Source: Rhizobacter sp. (GTDB lineage Bacteria > Pseudomonadota > Gammaproteobacteria > Burkholderiales > Burkholderiaceae_C). Taken from it: a DNA stretch of 64,000 nucleotides. Positions 42,001 through 52,545 of this stretch are shown piece after piece. Position numbers and translations under genes: made by a program. The stretch spans positions 1 to 64,000 of the forward strand of contig JAMLIM010000011.1 of NCBI GenBank assembly GCA_023954175.1, in the 5' to 3' direction. How positions within the stretch are numbered: the stretch's first letter is position 1; each line of letters opens with the position of its first letter. Below the pieces are notes generated by a model. That model made no database searches. It was given only the letters and a program-made list of their open reading frames with translations, and was not told where the DNA came from.

Positions 42001-45000
42001 GGTTGGGCACGCGCAGCACGATGGTCGCGCTGCCGAGCGTGCCGGCGTAGAGGCCCAGGCTCTTGCGCTGGCTCAGGTCGCCGTCGAGCAGTTCGCGGTC
42101 GATCAGCTTCTGCGGGCCGGCGATCGGGTCCTGCTCGTACGCACCAACGAGCACCGGGCAGCTCAGGAAGCGCAGGTCGGTCGCCTTCACGCTGACTTCG
42201 ACGCGGCGCTTCGGCCGCGGCGCGATGCGGCTGCGCGGGCGTCCGCCCATCAGGCCGCGGGCGATCGCCTCGGCGCTGTCCGCGGTCGGCGCCCCGGCGT
42301 CGTAGGTGACCGGTTGCGGCTGCTCGATCGCGCGCACGCTCGGCGCGCTCGTCGCGAGGCTGCGCGTGGTGCCGGTCGCAAGGAGTTCCGCCAGCGCCGG
42401 GAAGTACTCTTCGGTCGAGGGCAGGTCGCCGTGCTCGGCCGGCATGTAGTACGAGCTGTCGACGTGTTCGATGCGGCCGGATTCCCAGCTCACCGTGCCG
42501 TCGCCACGCGTCGTGCCGACCATCTTCAGCGTGCCGCCCTGTTCGCGGATGCCGCAGGGCGTGTTCGCCGCCTGCCCGTAGACGTAGGCGCTGCGGCTTG
42601 CGTACTCGGCCGGCAGCGCGGGGCGGGCCAGGCCATCCTGCTGCCACAGCCAGCCCGCGGCGTCGAGCACGTCCTGCGCCGGTGTGGCGCAACGGCCGTC
42701 GCCAAACCAGGCGTCGCGCAGCCTGGGCTTGAACGCGGCCCAGGTGTCGGCCTGATCGAGCGCATGCAGCTCGCCGCCTTCGGCGTCGCCCTGGAAGGTG
42801 TCGACGAAGCCCGGCTTGGGCAGCAGCGCGAGCGGCCCACGAAAACCGGCGACGAGGTCGAGCACCTGCTGCATGTCGTGCTTGACGTCGAGCCGCACGA
42901 GCGAGCGCAGCGTGCTGCCCTTGCCGAGCAGGTTCTCGACCATCGAATACGCGCCCTGGTTCGGCGTGCCGAGCATCACGAAGCGCGCGCCGTCACGCGC
43001 CATCAGTGCGTCCATCACCGCGCGGCGCTTGTGGATGCAGGCGCGCACGACGAGGCCGCCCATGCTGTGCGCGAGCAGGCGCACGGGTTGGTCCGTGCTC
43101 TTGAGCAGGCGGTCGAGGAACTCGCCGAAGCGCTCGGCCAGGACGTCGAGCGGCTGGCGCCAGTCGTAGGCGAAAGGCTCGACGCGGTGGCTCTGCGCAA
43201 GGTGCTGGCACAGCTTGCCGTAGAACATGGCGAAGAGCTTCTCGGCCTCGACGTCGGGCCGGCCCCAGGCGATCTTGTCGAGGCCGCCAAGTGCGATATC
43301 GGCCGGGTCGAACCACACCCGATCGTCGGCGCCGACCGCGAGGTGCGAACCCATCACGCCGGGCAGCACGACGACGACGGGCAGGGCGGCGCTGTCGGTG
43401 CCGCGCGCGGTCGAGATCGAGCGCAGCAGCGCCATCTCGACGAGCGCGTCGATCTCCTCGAAGCGGCCCGGCAGTTCACTGAAGGCAGCGACCGCGGCCG
43501 GGTCGGGTGCGACGAGCCAATCGCGCAGCGCGCTGCGCGTGTCGGCGTTCGTGAAGTAGCGGAAGTGCGAGACATCGGCGCCCCGCTCGAACAGCGCGCG
43601 CGACCCGGCCTGCGGTGCGATGCCGCCGAACATCGCCGCGGTGTCGACGACGAGGTCGTTGAGCACGTTGTCGAACAGCAGCGTGTCCGTCAACAGCACG
43701 CCGAGGCGCTTCAACAGGTTGCCGCCCTCGATGTCACCCGCGATCACCGCCATCTGCACGCCGGGCACCACGGGCGCCGCGCGCAACAGGCCGGCCATCG
43801 GCGAATCCGGCAGCATCGCCTCGATGCCGGGCACGAGGTGCGGATTGGTGCGGTTCTTCGCGATCTCGAGCACGACGCGCTTGAACGCCGAGTACGCCGG
43901 GTTGCCGAAGAAGAACGGCACCTGCCCGATCAAGGTCAGCAGGCTCGAGAGGAACAGATCGAAATTCGCACTCGCGAGCCTGGTGCCCTGCGCGGGGCTG
44001 GCGACGCGCACATAGCGCTGCAGCACGAACTGCTTGGCGCGCAGCTCGGCCGCGAGTTCGCGCAACTGCGCGCGCTGCTCGGCGTGCGCGCCGCCCAGCT
44101 CGCGCATCACGCGCGCACTCTCCGCGGCATCTGCGTCGCCGCTGCCCGGCAGCTCGGACGCGTAGCCGTCGATCAGAGGCTCGAAGTTGGCGAGGCACAT
44201 CAGGTCGGCGACGAGCCCGCCGCGCGAGTGCGACACGAGGTTCAGGCGCGTGCCCGCAGGCAGTGCGCGCGCCAGCTGCAAGGCGTTCTCGATCGGGCTC
44301 TCGCTGAGCGTGCGGTGCTCGAGCGCATAGATGCCGCCGCTGTAGCCGCGCTCGAGCGCGGCCCAGACGTCGCCGGCGCCGGCTTGCAGTTCCCCGAAGC
44401 TGCCAAGCGTGCTCGATCCGGTGCCGTGCACGAAGACGAGCACCGGTTGCCCGGCTGTCGCCGCGGTGGCGAGTGCGGCCGCATCGGCGGCGACCAGATC
44501 GTTCGCGTCGCGACCCGCGCCGGACCAGCGGTAGAGCCCCGGCGCGTGCTCGAGCCGCGATTCGATCGCCCACATCAACGCCTTCGTGCCGGCCCAGCTG
44601 ACACCGACGTCGGCCGCGTTGCCGACGCGCTTGCGCGCCGCGTCGAGGATGATGTCGGCCGTTTCGCCGACCGCGAGCGAGAACACCTTGGCGACGAGGC
44701 CGCCGATCAGATCGCCGACGACACCGCGCGAGGCCGCGCCCTCGATGCGCAAGCGCTCGAAGAGGATCGCGCCGTCGGCGCCGATCAGCTCCGGGTGGCT
44801 GATCGAAAGCGACGCCTGCAGCCGCGCCGCGCTCGAGATGAAGGTGCTGCCGTCGGCGAGCTCGAGCACCAGCACTTCGTCCGCCGCGGCGGCGTGGCGC
44901 TGCGCGCCGCCGCCCTCGGCCGTGCCGCGCGCCGCCGGACCGACGTCGAAACTCGCGCGCGGCTGCAGGTAGCCGGCGGGCAGGAAGGGGTCGTCCGCCT

Positions 45001-45091
45001 CGCCGGCGCCGCGCGTGGCGCTGCGCAGCAGGGTGGGCAGCGCCGGCGCCAGCTTGCGGCCGTTGAGTTCGAGCGTGATGTGTTCGGCCAA
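39062..45091 (-). CDS. giant alpha/beta-hydrolase-CHAT protease with histone-like tail
   Basis: A 2009-aa protein. Domains in order: an N-terminal region of about 220 residues; a first alpha/beta-hydrolase (VLVFVHGTGSS oxyanion loop, nucleophile Ser289 in SHSRGG); a second, LCAT/PGAP1-like hydrolase (VVVLPGVMGS, nucleophile Ser676 in AHSMGG); a middle region of unknown fold (VLVGAYEQDPIAG); a CHAT caspase-like domain with His1448 (SAHG) and Cys1492 (LSCCHLG); a helical, TPR-like region; and a Lys/Ala/Arg-rich tail from about 1963. The start is TTG 45091, fixed by GAGGAG 7 nt upstream. It follows the metacaspase gene by 45 bp. CHAT proteases cut partner proteins in some defence systems; a lipid- or ester-directed activity is possible too. 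No full family is recognised. Confidence 0.85.
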   Translation of the reverse strand: MAEHITLELNGRKLAPALPTLLRSATRGAGEADDPFLPAGYLQPRASFDVGPAARGTAEGGGAQRHAAAADEVLVLELADGSTFISSAARLQASLSISHPELIGADGAILFERLRIEGAASRGVVGDLIGGLVAKVFSLAVGETADIILDAARKRVGNAADVGVSWAGTKALMWAIESRLEHAPGLYRWSGAGRDANDLVAADAAALATAATAGQPVLVFVHGTGSSTLGSFGELQAGAGDVWAALERGYSGGIYALEHRTLSESPIENALQLARALPAGTRLNLVSHSRGGLVADLMCLANFEPLIDGYASELPGSGDADAAESARVMRELGGAHAEQRAQLRELAAELRAKQFVLQRYVRVASPAQGTRLASANFDLFLSSLLTLIGQVPFFFGNPAYSAFKRVVLEIAKNRTNPHLVPGIEAMLPDSPMAGLLRAAPVVPGVQMAVIAGDIEGGNLLKRLGVLLTDTLLFDNVLNDLVVDTAAMFGGIAPQAGSRALFERGADVSHFRYFTNADTRSALRDWLVAPDPAAVAAFSELPGRFEEIDALVEMALLRSISTARGTDSAALPVVVVLPGVMGSHLAVGADDRVWFDPADIALGGLDKIAWGRPDVEAEKLFAMFYGKLCQHLAQSHRVEPFAYDWRQPLDVLAERFGEFLDRLLKSTDQPVRLLAHSMGGLVVRACIHKRRAVMDALMARDGARFVMLGTPNQGAYSMVENLLGKGSTLRSLVRLDVKHDMQQVLDLVAGFRGPLALLPKPGFVDTFQGDAEGGELHALDQADTWAAFKPRLRDAWFGDGRCATPAQDVLDAAGWLWQQDGLARPALPAEYASRSAYVYGQAANTPCGIREQGGTLKMVGTTRGDGTVSWESGRIEHVDSSYYMPAEHGDLPSTEEYFPALAELLATGTTRSLATSAPSVRAIEQPQPVTYDAGAPTADSAEAIARGLMGGRPRSRIAPRPKRRVEVSVKATDLRFLSCPVLVGAYEQDPIAGPQKLIDRELLDGDLSQRKSLGLYAGTLGSATIVLRVPNLQERQRGSLGGAIVVGLGAYDGALSVGALTDAVRAGVLRYLLQVIDVLGKEERELPLAALLLGYNSSANMTIGASVEALVRGVLEANARFFETTRLNIRVARLDIVELYQDSAISAVYALRQIPDKLGDVAARMGTLLVCNPELQQGEGMRQRLFDAGGQSYWPRLLVTDADRDDSAAPHANAETNADVDADATPTSSRVKANPRAPRTGIATRLRFLYVGQRARAESVVQQRQPGLIEALVRQQIHNTAWQEDIGRMLFQLMVPHEFKDAARQLERVVLVVDAATANLPWELMLADAAGAADDALPMAVRTPVVRQLASTRFRAQVRQALDRSALVVGNPSVEGFGAAFPDPRQPDRTDAPDPPPLPGAEAEANAVAAVLGGLNYAVTSAIGADYPASHILGLLYRQPYRLLHVSAHGVFDLQHRDGRRRSGVVLSGGLLITAAEIAAMETVPELVYLSCCHLGQVDATVRDGNKLAASIATELIEIGVRCVVVAGWAVDDQQAQLFGETFYRALLQQRLAFGDAVHAARKATWNKRSDDITWGAFQAYGDPAWRAEPRVEGARGSAAGAPFASPEELLDALASLRADLSRKKHRQTEREAKAQARSIRQLIEQRCPPGWLELPPLQSALGAAWRDLGLYDEARAAFLRAIQSDDRSGRVPIRDIEQLADVESRLGEANGDEDMIERALERLRQLDALVSGADAACANAARCALQGAALKRLAGVQARRVLAPGASDKDVAAAGDAMRATLLQALQAFGRAEGAPGQARFEPALALNRLALEALTPWGSMAERDAALALGQQCAKAAADAFRRDGGFFNALLQPEALLVAAKLDGSLGKTGDAGRSAFEPVAAAYREALSNIIFKPRDLDAVLSQLCLMSRLHDALSVVDRTRAPRHAAEHRRIADRLLQIAELLQPGSGRRDDRPGGNAEPPAAAPAARKTAARKTAARKTSPAARKRAPAKARKTAAKKAPAKQRR
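39144..39187 (-). repeat. 15-bp tandem repeat coding the Ala-Arg-Lys-Thr tail
   Basis: The 15-bp unit gtgcggctgtcttgc is present twice in full (39151-39165, 39166-39180) with partial units on both sides. On the minus strand it encodes Ala-Ala-Arg-Lys-Thr repeats in the CHAT protein tail, like the repeats of bacterial histone H1-like proteins. Confidence 0.9.
39228..39306. repeat. right copy of direct repeat flanking the CRISPR-Cas block
   Basis: This part of the CHAT gene (coding IADRLLQIAELLQPGS) is repeated near-identically at 30198-30268. It is the intact version, in frame. See the left copy for mismatches. Confidence 0.85.
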
Positions 45092-45136
45092 TCCCGATCT
45101 CCTCGAGGCGACGCCGGGCGCAAGCTCAGTTGAGCG

Positions 45137-46114
<978 letters not shown>

Positions 46115-46218
46115 GGTGTTCTCCTGTGAAGGCGCTGCGAGCGCCGTGCGTGAAACAGGCCCCGGATGATCGGCGCATCCCCCGGCCCGTGCCATCCCCA
46201 AGTTCGAATCGCCGGGCG

Positions 46219-47478
46219 CTATCTGCGCTCGACGATCACCGGCTTCAACTGCAGCGCCTGACCGATGCGCTGCGACGCGCTGCCCGCCTCGCCCCGGTTC
46301 GGATAAGGGCCGGCCTGCAATCGATGCAGTTTCTGGTCGTCGAAGATCGCAAGCAGGGGCGCGAGCCAGCCGAGCTCGTCGGCGACGCGGCGCTGGAAGG
46401 TCTCGGCGCCGCTGCGCTCGCGAAACGCGCCGATCTGCACCCAGTAGCCGCGCGCCGCCGGCGTGTAGGCCGTCAATGCGGGGGCAGCGGCCGGGGTCTC
46501 GCTCTGCGCGGTCTGCGCCGCCGCGTCCTTCGTCTCGGCGACAGGCAGCGGCGGCAGGGGCGACAGCGGGGTCGTGCTCGGCGGCGCGATCGGTGCTGCG
46601 ATGGGTTCCGCGGTTGGCACCGCGCCAGGCAGCGCGGTCGGCACCGCGGCCGCCGCGACGGTGGCCGAGGTATCCACAGCGGCGTCTGTCGCGGCCGCCG
46701 TCGCGCCCGCAGCCGTCACCGCCGCAGAAGCTGGCGCTGCCGCGGTTGTCATCGGCGCTGTGCCCGTGGTCGGCGGCGAAGCCGCCGCGGCCTTCACCTC
46801 GGGCGTCGCTTGCGGCGTCGTCGAAGCGGCCGCGCCGCGCTGCGCCTGCAAGGCCACTGCCTCGCCGCGTTGCCAGGCGCCGCTGCGGATGTCCTCGGGC
46901 GTGATGCGTTCGAGTTCGACCGGCGCGACGCCGCGCAACACGTCGAGCTTCAACGCGGCGGTGTAGCTCAGGTCGACGATCCGCCCCGGGTGAAACGGCC
47001 CGCGGTCGTTGATGCGGACGACGACCTCGCGCCCGTTGGCGGGGTTGCGCACGCGCGCGTAGCTCGGGATCGGCAGCGTCGGGTGCGCGGCCGTCATCGC
47101 ATACATGTTGTAGAGCTCGCCGCTCGACGTGCGCCGGCCCTGGAATTTCTTGCCGTACCAGGACGCGAGGCCGCGTTCGACGAACGGGCGGTCGTCGGTG
47201 AACGGCACGTAGTTGCGGCCGAGCGCGTCGTAGGGCTTGTTCGGCCCGCCCGCGCGCACCGGCTCGATGCGCGGCTCGGCGTCGGGGATGGCCGCCAGGT
47301 CGGCGGGTGGGTTCGCTTCCGGGCCGTCGCGTTCGGAGGCAGGCGCCGGCCCGCTGCGGGCGACGACGCCAGGCACCGAGCCGACGGGGCTCGCCTTGGG
47401 CGGCGGCGCCGAGGCGCAACCGGCGAGCGCTGCAGCCGCCGCCAGCGCGAACCAGCGCAATGCACGTGACTCAGCCAA
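46219..47478 (-). CDS. rlpA: RlpA-family septal ring lytic transglycosylase with SPOR domain
   Basis: A 419-aa predicted lipoprotein (lipobox AALAGC). The double-psi beta-barrel has [34 protein letters not shown] (in parts) and [22 protein letters not shown] long Ala/Pro/Thr linker leads to a C-terminal SPOR domain ([15 protein letters not shown]). RlpA cuts denuded glycan strands at the division site. The start is uncertain: TTG at 47478 or TTG at 47460, since no ATG or GTG lies before the signal peptide. It ends 104 bp before the metacaspase gene. Confidence 0.88.
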   Translation of the reverse strand: MAESRALRWFALAAAAALAGCASAPPPKASPVGSVPGVVARSGPAPASERDGPEANPPADLAAIPDAEPRIEPVRAGGPNKPYDALGRNYVPFTDDRPFVERGLASWYGKKFQGRRTSSGELYNMYAMTAAHPTLPIPSYARVRNPANGREVVVRINDRGPFHPGRIVDLSYTAALKLDVLRGVAPVELERITPEDIRSGAWQRGEAVALQAQRGAAASTTPQATPEVKAAAASPPTTGTAPMTTAAAPASAAVTAAGATAAATDAAVDTSATVAAAAVPTALPGAVPTAEPIAAPIAPPSTTPLSPLPPLPVAETKDAAAQTAQSETPAAAPALTAYTPAARGYWVQIGAFRERSGAETFQRRVADELGWLAPLLAIFDDQKLHRLQAGPYPNRGEAGSASQRIGQALQLKPVIVERR

Positions 47479-47561
47479 AGCCCGCCCGGAGCCATGCAGC
47501 GCGGCCGATGCGCCAACGCATCCAGATCAAGCGGCGCCGCGCCGACTTCGACACCGGGTGC

Positions 47562-48311
<750 letters not shown>

Positions 48312-48447
48312 GTCGTCTCCTCGTGTTGATTGTTGGTGCAGCGTCGTGACCGACCCCGGGGGCGAGAATACTTCAGGGGCGCGCTGCCGCGCTACCCGAG
48401 ACCGCCCCATGCATGCGGTTGATGCGGGGCGTCGGGCTCGAGCCCGC

Positions 48448-48459
48448 GACCCTGTGGCG
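48448..48459. repeat. 12-bp direct repeat of the tRNA-Arg 3' junction
   Basis: gaccctgtggcg occurs here and again at 48630-48641, where it spans the encoded CCA end and last acceptor bases of the tRNA gene. With one mismatch the match extends to 15 bp. It could be an att-like relic or chance. Confidence 0.5.
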
Positions 48460-48603
48460 TGCGGCAAACCGATCTCGGCGCGCAGTTGCAGGAGGCGCTC
48501 TGTGGCGCGCGGCCCGAGGTCCTGGAGGGCGAGAGCGCGTTGCCGCGCATCCGGATCGCGCCGGGTAGTCCCGGCAGGACGGGCCACGCCATGTACGCGC
48601 GGC

Positions 48604-48621
48604 AAGCCGGAACCGGCTTTT
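48604..48621. terminator. hairpin downstream of the tRNA gene
   Basis: Perfect 7-bp stem aagccgg / ccggctt with a 2-nt loop at 48604-48619, followed on the plus strand by a short T-run. It lies 15 bp beyond the CCA end of the minus-strand tRNA and may end its transcript; the T-run orientation fits plus-strand reading better. Confidence 0.45.
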
Positions 48622-48636
48622 CCTGAGGAGACCCTG

Positions 48637-48712
48637 TGGCGCGCCCGGCTGGGATCGAACCAGCAACCCCTGCCTTCGGAGGGCAGTACTCTATCCATTG
48701 AGCTACGGACGC
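48637..48712 (-). tRNA. tRNA-Arg (anticodon CCG)
   Basis: The minus strand folds as a complete cloverleaf of 76 nt: acceptor stem GCGTCCG/CGGGCGC with one G-U pair, D arm, anticodon stem CTGCC/GGCAG with loop CTCCGAA (anticodon CCG, reads CGG), 5-nt variable loop, T arm with TTCGATC, discriminator G and encoded CCA. CGG is a common codon in GC-rich genomes. Confidence 0.96.
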
Positions 48713-48851
48713 ACAGGCGCGAATCTTAACTGCTCGGCCGCGCCGGGCCGCGCTGCAGGTGGGCCGTCGCAGGGGGCGCCGTCTACAATCCGCGCCCCTT
48801 CGCTTTCGCCCGTCACCCGTGCCTGTATCGCGCGAACCGCATTCCGTACCG

Positions 48852-50162
48852 ATGCCCGCACGCGAGGCCGCCTGCGCGATCGACTTCGGCACCTCGAATT
48901 CGGCCATCGCCGTCCTCGGCGGTGCGGCCGGTACGCGCCTCGTCGAGCTCGAACCCGGCGCGCGGACGATGCCGACGGCCGTGTTCTATCTGGTGGATGG
49001 GCCGGACGACAGCGCGGGCCCGCCGCGCCTGTTCGGCCGCGCCGCGATCGCGGCCTACGTCGATGGGCTCGACGGCAGGCTGATGCGATCGATGAAGAGC
49101 ATTCTCGGCTCGAGCCTGCTCGATCAGACGACAGAGGTCGGCGGCGGGCGCGGGGTGAAATACCGCGATGTCGTCGCCGGCTACCTGCGGCATCTGAAAC
49201 GCCTCGCCGAGGCCGAGGTCGGCGCGCCGATCACGCGCGCCGTGCTCGGCCGGCCGGTGTTCTTCGTCGACGATGATGCCGCCCGCGACGCGCAGGCGCA
49301 GGCGGCGCTGGCCGCGGCCGCGCATGCGGTCGGCTTCGAGGAGGTGAGCTTTCAGTACGAGCCGATTGCCGCGGCGTTCGACTTCGAGCGCAGCGTGGCG
49401 CGCGAGGCGGTCGTGCTGGTGGCCGACATCGGCGGCGGCACGTCGGACTTCTCGGTCGTGCGCGTCGGGCCGCGGCGGGCGCGGCGCCTCGAGCGCAAGG
49501 ACGACATCCTCGCCAACCACGGCGTGCACGTCGCCGGCACCGACTTCGATCGCCGCATCGAGCTCGGCAGCATGCTGGGCGAACTCGGCTACGGTGCGCT
49601 CGGCCCGTCGGTGGGCGGCGCGCCGCCGCGCGAGGTGCCGAGCGCCGTCTACTTCGACCTTGCGACCTGGCACCTGATCAACACCGTCTATGCGCCGCAG
49701 CGCGTCGCCGAACTGCGGGCGATGCGCAGCTTCTACGCCGACTTGCGCCACCACCGGCGCCTGATGACGGTGCTCGACGAACGGCTCGGGCACGAGCTCG
49801 TCGCGCGTGCGGAAGCAGCGAAGATCGCGGTCGCCGAAGGCGGTGCGACAAGCATCGCGCTGGACCTCGTCGAGTCGGGCCTGCAGGTGGGCCTGAGCGA
49901 GGCGCAGGCGCTGCAGGCGATCGCCGACGATGTCGAGCGCATCGTCGACGCGGCACGCGCGACGGTCGCGCAGGCCGGGCTCGCGCCGGGGCGGGTCGAC
50001 GCGCTCTACTTCACCGGCGGCTCGACCGGGCTGCGCCTGCTTGCCGAGCGCATCGCCGCGCAGTTCCCCGCTGCCCGCGCAGTGCGCGGGGACCGCTTCG
50101 CGAGCGTCGCCAACGGCCTGGCGCTGGATGCGGCGCGGCGCTTCGGCCTGGCTGACGATTGA
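48852..50162 (+). CDS. YegD-like Hsp70-family protein
   Basis: A 436-aa actin-fold ATPase. The phosphate loops are AIDFGTSNSAIAV near the N-terminus and VLVADIGGGTSDFSVV in the middle, with the adenosine motif LYFTGGSTGLRLL near the end. It stops where DnaK would begin its substrate-binding domain, as in E. coli YegD. Function is unknown; it may be a chaperone-like ATPase or regulator. ATG 48852 is used; GTG 48819 would add 11 residues without similarity. Confidence 0.87.
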   Translation: MPAREAACAIDFGTSNSAIAVLGGAAGTRLVELEPGARTMPTAVFYLVDGPDDSAGPPRLFGRAAIAAYVDGLDGRLMRSMKSILGSSLLDQTTEVGGGRGVKYRDVVAGYLRHLKRLAEAEVGAPITRAVLGRPVFFVDDDAARDAQAQAALAAAAHAVGFEEVSFQYEPIAAAFDFERSVAREAVVLVADIGGGTSDFSVVRVGPRRARRLERKDDILANHGVHVAGTDFDRRIELGSMLGELGYGALGPSVGGAPPREVPSAVYFDLATWHLINTVYAPQRVAELRAMRSFYADLRHHRRLMTVLDERLGHELVARAEAAKIAVAEGGATSIALDLVESGLQVGLSEAQALQAIADDVERIVDAARATVAQAGLAPGRVDALYFTGGSTGLRLLAERIAAQFPAARAVRGDRFASVANGLALDAARRFGLADD

Positions 50163-50250
50163 GCTGCCCGTTGAGGGGCGCTTGAGCGGCGGCTGACCGG
50201 CAGGTGAGCGCGGCGAATCAGCGGCGAATAAGCGGCGACCGAGCGGCGCT

Positions 50251-51045
50251 TCAGCGGCGCGCCGAGCGCGTCGGCCGCGGCGCGTGAGGCCGGGTGCCGG
50301 CTCGCGGGCGCTGATTCTGCGGATGCTGGGTCTGCGCGCGCGGTCGCGACACGTCGGCGAGCAGCAGCGTCGCGCGCACCAGCTCCTCGACGGCCTGCGT
50401 CAGGTCCTCCGGCGGCGCGAGCGATTCGATCTCCTCGAGCAGATCGTCGGCGTCCTCGAGGTCGTCGGCTTCGAGGTGGCGGTACAGCAGCGCGAGCGGC
50501 GCGGTGAGCGCCTTGGCGTCGAGCGCCATCAGTGCGGGGAAGTGCTCCATCGCGAGCGCGAACCCCGCGACCCACGGGTAGACGGCCTGCGAGGCAGGGT
50601 TGGCATCCGCATCTTCGATATCGGCGTCGGCCTCGGCATCGACATCGGTGTCGGCGTCCGGCATTGAGTTGTCGCGCGCCTCGTCGTCGAGCTCGAACAC
50701 CCACGGATCGAACCACTGCCGGTGTTCGATGGCAGTCGCCAGCTCCGCATGCCGGCGCCGCAGCAGCGCGTGCAGGGGTGCGGCGTCGAGGCCTGCGGGC
50801 AACGGGCGGCCCTCGGTGTCGGTGACGAAGCGCAGCCAACGTTCGGCGCTCACGGGCTGCGGTTGCAGCAGCACGCCGCACAGATAGCCGTCGAGCATGC
50901 TCACGTCGAGCGGATCGAGCGGCGCGGGCAGCGCGTCGAGCAAGGCCTGCAGGCGCTCGATGTCGGCGCCGTCGAGCGGCTTTTCCGGCGGGCGTGGCCT
51001 CGTGCCTGGGCGCAGGCGCGGTTGCGGGCGCGGTTGTGAGTTCAC
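50251..51045 (-). CDS. UPF0149 (YecA/YgfB-like) family protein
   Basis: A 264-aa protein with the UPF0149 pattern: [25 protein letters not shown], then [19 protein letters not shown] long acidic insert (Asp/Ala-rich, about residues 128-150) separates the two halves, and both ends are Pro/Arg-rich. There is no C-terminal SEC-C zinc motif. The GTG start at 51045 is the only one upstream of the family core with a normal reading frame. Function unknown. Confidence 0.8.
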   Translation of the reverse strand: MNSQPRPQPRLRPGTRPRPPEKPLDGADIERLQALLDALPAPLDPLDVSMLDGYLCGVLLQPQPVSAERWLRFVTDTEGRPLPAGLDAAPLHALLRRRHAELATAIEHRQWFDPWVFELDDEARDNSMPDADTDVDAEADADIEDADANPASQAVYPWVAGFALAMEHFPALMALDAKALTAPLALLYRHLEADDLEDADDLLEEIESLAPPEDLTQAVEELVRATLLLADVSRPRAQTQHPQNQRPRAGTRPHAPRPTRSARR

Positions 51046-51150
51046 GCCGGCATTGTCGCGCTACCCGTCCGGGCGGTGCTCAACGCCTCGCCGTGCAAAC
51101 TGGCGCTCAATCTGTTCCACTCACGGTCCATTCCAACCCCGCGTCGCCAA

Positions 51151-51870
51151 ATGATCGACCTCTACACCGCCGCCACGCCCAACGGGCACAAGATCTCGAT
51201 CGCGCTCGAAGAGCTTGCGCTGCCCTACACGGTGCATGCACTCAAGCTCGGCGAGGGCGAGCAGAAGAAGCCCGCGTTCCTCGCGATCAGCCCGAACGGG
51301 CGCATCCCGGCGATCGTCGATCGCGAAGAGGACGACTTCGCGGTCTTCGAGTCCGGCGCCATCCTCGTCTACCTGGCCGAGAAGACCGGCCGCCTGATGC
51401 CCACGGACACCAAGGGCCGCTCGCGCGTGATGCAGTGGCTGATGTTCCAGATGGGCGGCATCGGCCCGATGATGGGCCAGGCCAACGTGTTCTTCCGCTA
51501 TTTTCCGGAGAAGATCCAGCCCGCGATCGACCGCTATCAGCGCGAGAGCCTGCGCCTGTTCGGGGTGCTCGATACGCGCCTCAGGGATCACGAGTACCTC
51601 GCCGGCGACTATTCGATCGCCGACATCGCGAACTGGGCCTGGGTGCGCACGCACCGCTGGTCGGGGGTCGAGGTCGACGGCCTGCCGCACCTGAAGCGCT
51701 GGCTGGACGCGATCCGCGCGCGGCCTGCGGCGCAGGCCGGCATTCTGAAGCCGCCGTCTTCGATGAGCCTCGCGACCGATACCGACGGCGACAAGGCGAA
51801 GCAGTTTGCCGAGGAAGCGCGCAAACTGGTCGTGATGGGCCCTTCCGGCCCGACGAAAGGGGAAGCATGA
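51151..51870 (+). CDS. glutathione S-transferase (YfcG/YghU-like)
   Basis: A 239-aa Nu-like GST. The thioredoxin-like domain begins [26 protein letters not shown], with TPNGHK characteristic of the YfcG disulfide-bond reductases, then the cis-Pro region NGRIPAIVD and [15 protein letters not shown]. The helical domain has [18 protein letters not shown]. It uses glutathione to reduce disulfides or conjugate electrophiles. Coupled by ATGA overlap to a second GST gene. Confidence 0.9.
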   Translation: MIDLYTAATPNGHKISIALEELALPYTVHALKLGEGEQKKPAFLAISPNGRIPAIVDREEDDFAVFESGAILVYLAEKTGRLMPTDTKGRSRVMQWLMFQMGGIGPMMGQANVFFRYFPEKIQPAIDRYQRESLRLFGVLDTRLRDHEYLAGDYSIADIANWAWVRTHRWSGVEVDGLPHLKRWLDAIRARPAAQAGILKPPSSMSLATDTDGDKAKQFAEEARKLVVMGPSGPTKGEA

Positions 51871-52490
51871 AGCTCTTCGTCGCCCCGCGCGCGCCGAACC
51901 CGCGGCGCGTGCTGATCTTCCTTGCGGAAAAGGGCATCGATTCGATCGAGCTCGTCAACCTCGACCTGAACGCGGGCGAACATCGCGGCGACGCTTTTCG
52001 CGCGAAGAGCCCGCTCGCGCGCGTGCCGCTGCTCGAGCTCGACGACGGCCGGGCGCTCGGCGAGACGCGCGCGATCTGCACCTACTTCGAAGGCCTGCAG
52101 CCCGAGCCGAACCTGATGGGCAAGGATTTCGAGGAGCGCGCCTTCATCGAGATGGCCGACCGCCGCTGCGAGCTCTACCTCGGCGCCTATTTCGCCAACG
52201 CGATTCGCCATACGCATCCGGGGCTCGCGACGCTCGAGCAGCCCCAGTTCGCCGACTTCGGCCGCTCGCAGGGTGAGAAGGCGCTCGACGTGGCGCGCTG
52301 GCTCGACAGTGTGCTGGCAGCTCAGCCCTACGTGGCCGGCGCGCGCTTCACGATTGCCGACATCACGGCGTTCTGTCTGCTCGAGTTCGCGCGCGGCCTG
52401 CTGAAGTTCAAGCCCGGCGACCAGGGTCTGGCGCAGCTGCAGGCCTGGCGCGACCGCATCGCCGAAAGGCCGAGCGCAAAGGTGCTTTGA
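51867..52490 (+). CDS. glutathione S-transferase
   Basis: A 207-aa GST. The N-terminal domain [24 protein letters not shown] with [20 protein letters not shown] gives the glutathione site, and the C-terminal domain has [22 protein letters not shown] with the N-capping box Asp. It starts within the stop of the preceding GST gene, so both are made together; two different GST classes in tandem suggest a shared detoxification role. Substrate unknown. Confidence 0.9.
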   Translation: MKLFVAPRAPNPRRVLIFLAEKGIDSIELVNLDLNAGEHRGDAFRAKSPLARVPLLELDDGRALGETRAICTYFEGLQPEPNLMGKDFEERAFIEMADRRCELYLGAYFANAIRHTHPGLATLEQPQFADFGRSQGEKALDVARWLDSVLAAQPYVAGARFTIADITAFCLLEFARGLLKFKPGDQGLAQLQAWRDRIAERPSAKVL

Positions 52491-52545
52491 AGCGCCGTCC
52501 GCGGCGCTGTCCTATGCTTGCGGCTTGAACACAAGGAGATTCGTC

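Larger units (their letters stand above)
48312..48636. other. 325-bp intergenic region upstream of aqpZ
   Basis: No gene is recognised. It holds a 14-bp perfect palindrome (48433-48446), one copy of a 12-bp direct repeat of the tRNA 3' flank (48448-48459) and the hairpin at 48604-48619. The aqpZ promoter should be near 48320-48360, but no clear boxes were found. Confidence 0.5.

Noticed and set aside
40418..45133. A 1571-codon open frame antisense to the CHAT gene
   Set aside because: No motif or normal amino-acid composition; the minus-strand frame has intact hydrolase and CHAT motifs and a ribosome-binding site.
48418..48470. A second, partial tRNA upstream of aqpZ
   Set aside because: There is a T-arm-like palindrome and a CCA-like end, but no acceptor, D or anticodon stems can be formed.
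50163..50250. gagcggcg/gcggcgaa short repeats after the Hsp70-like gene as a regulatory array
   Set aside because: Units are short and irregular, and typical of GC-rich intergenic drift between convergent genes. No stable hairpin with a T-run is present.
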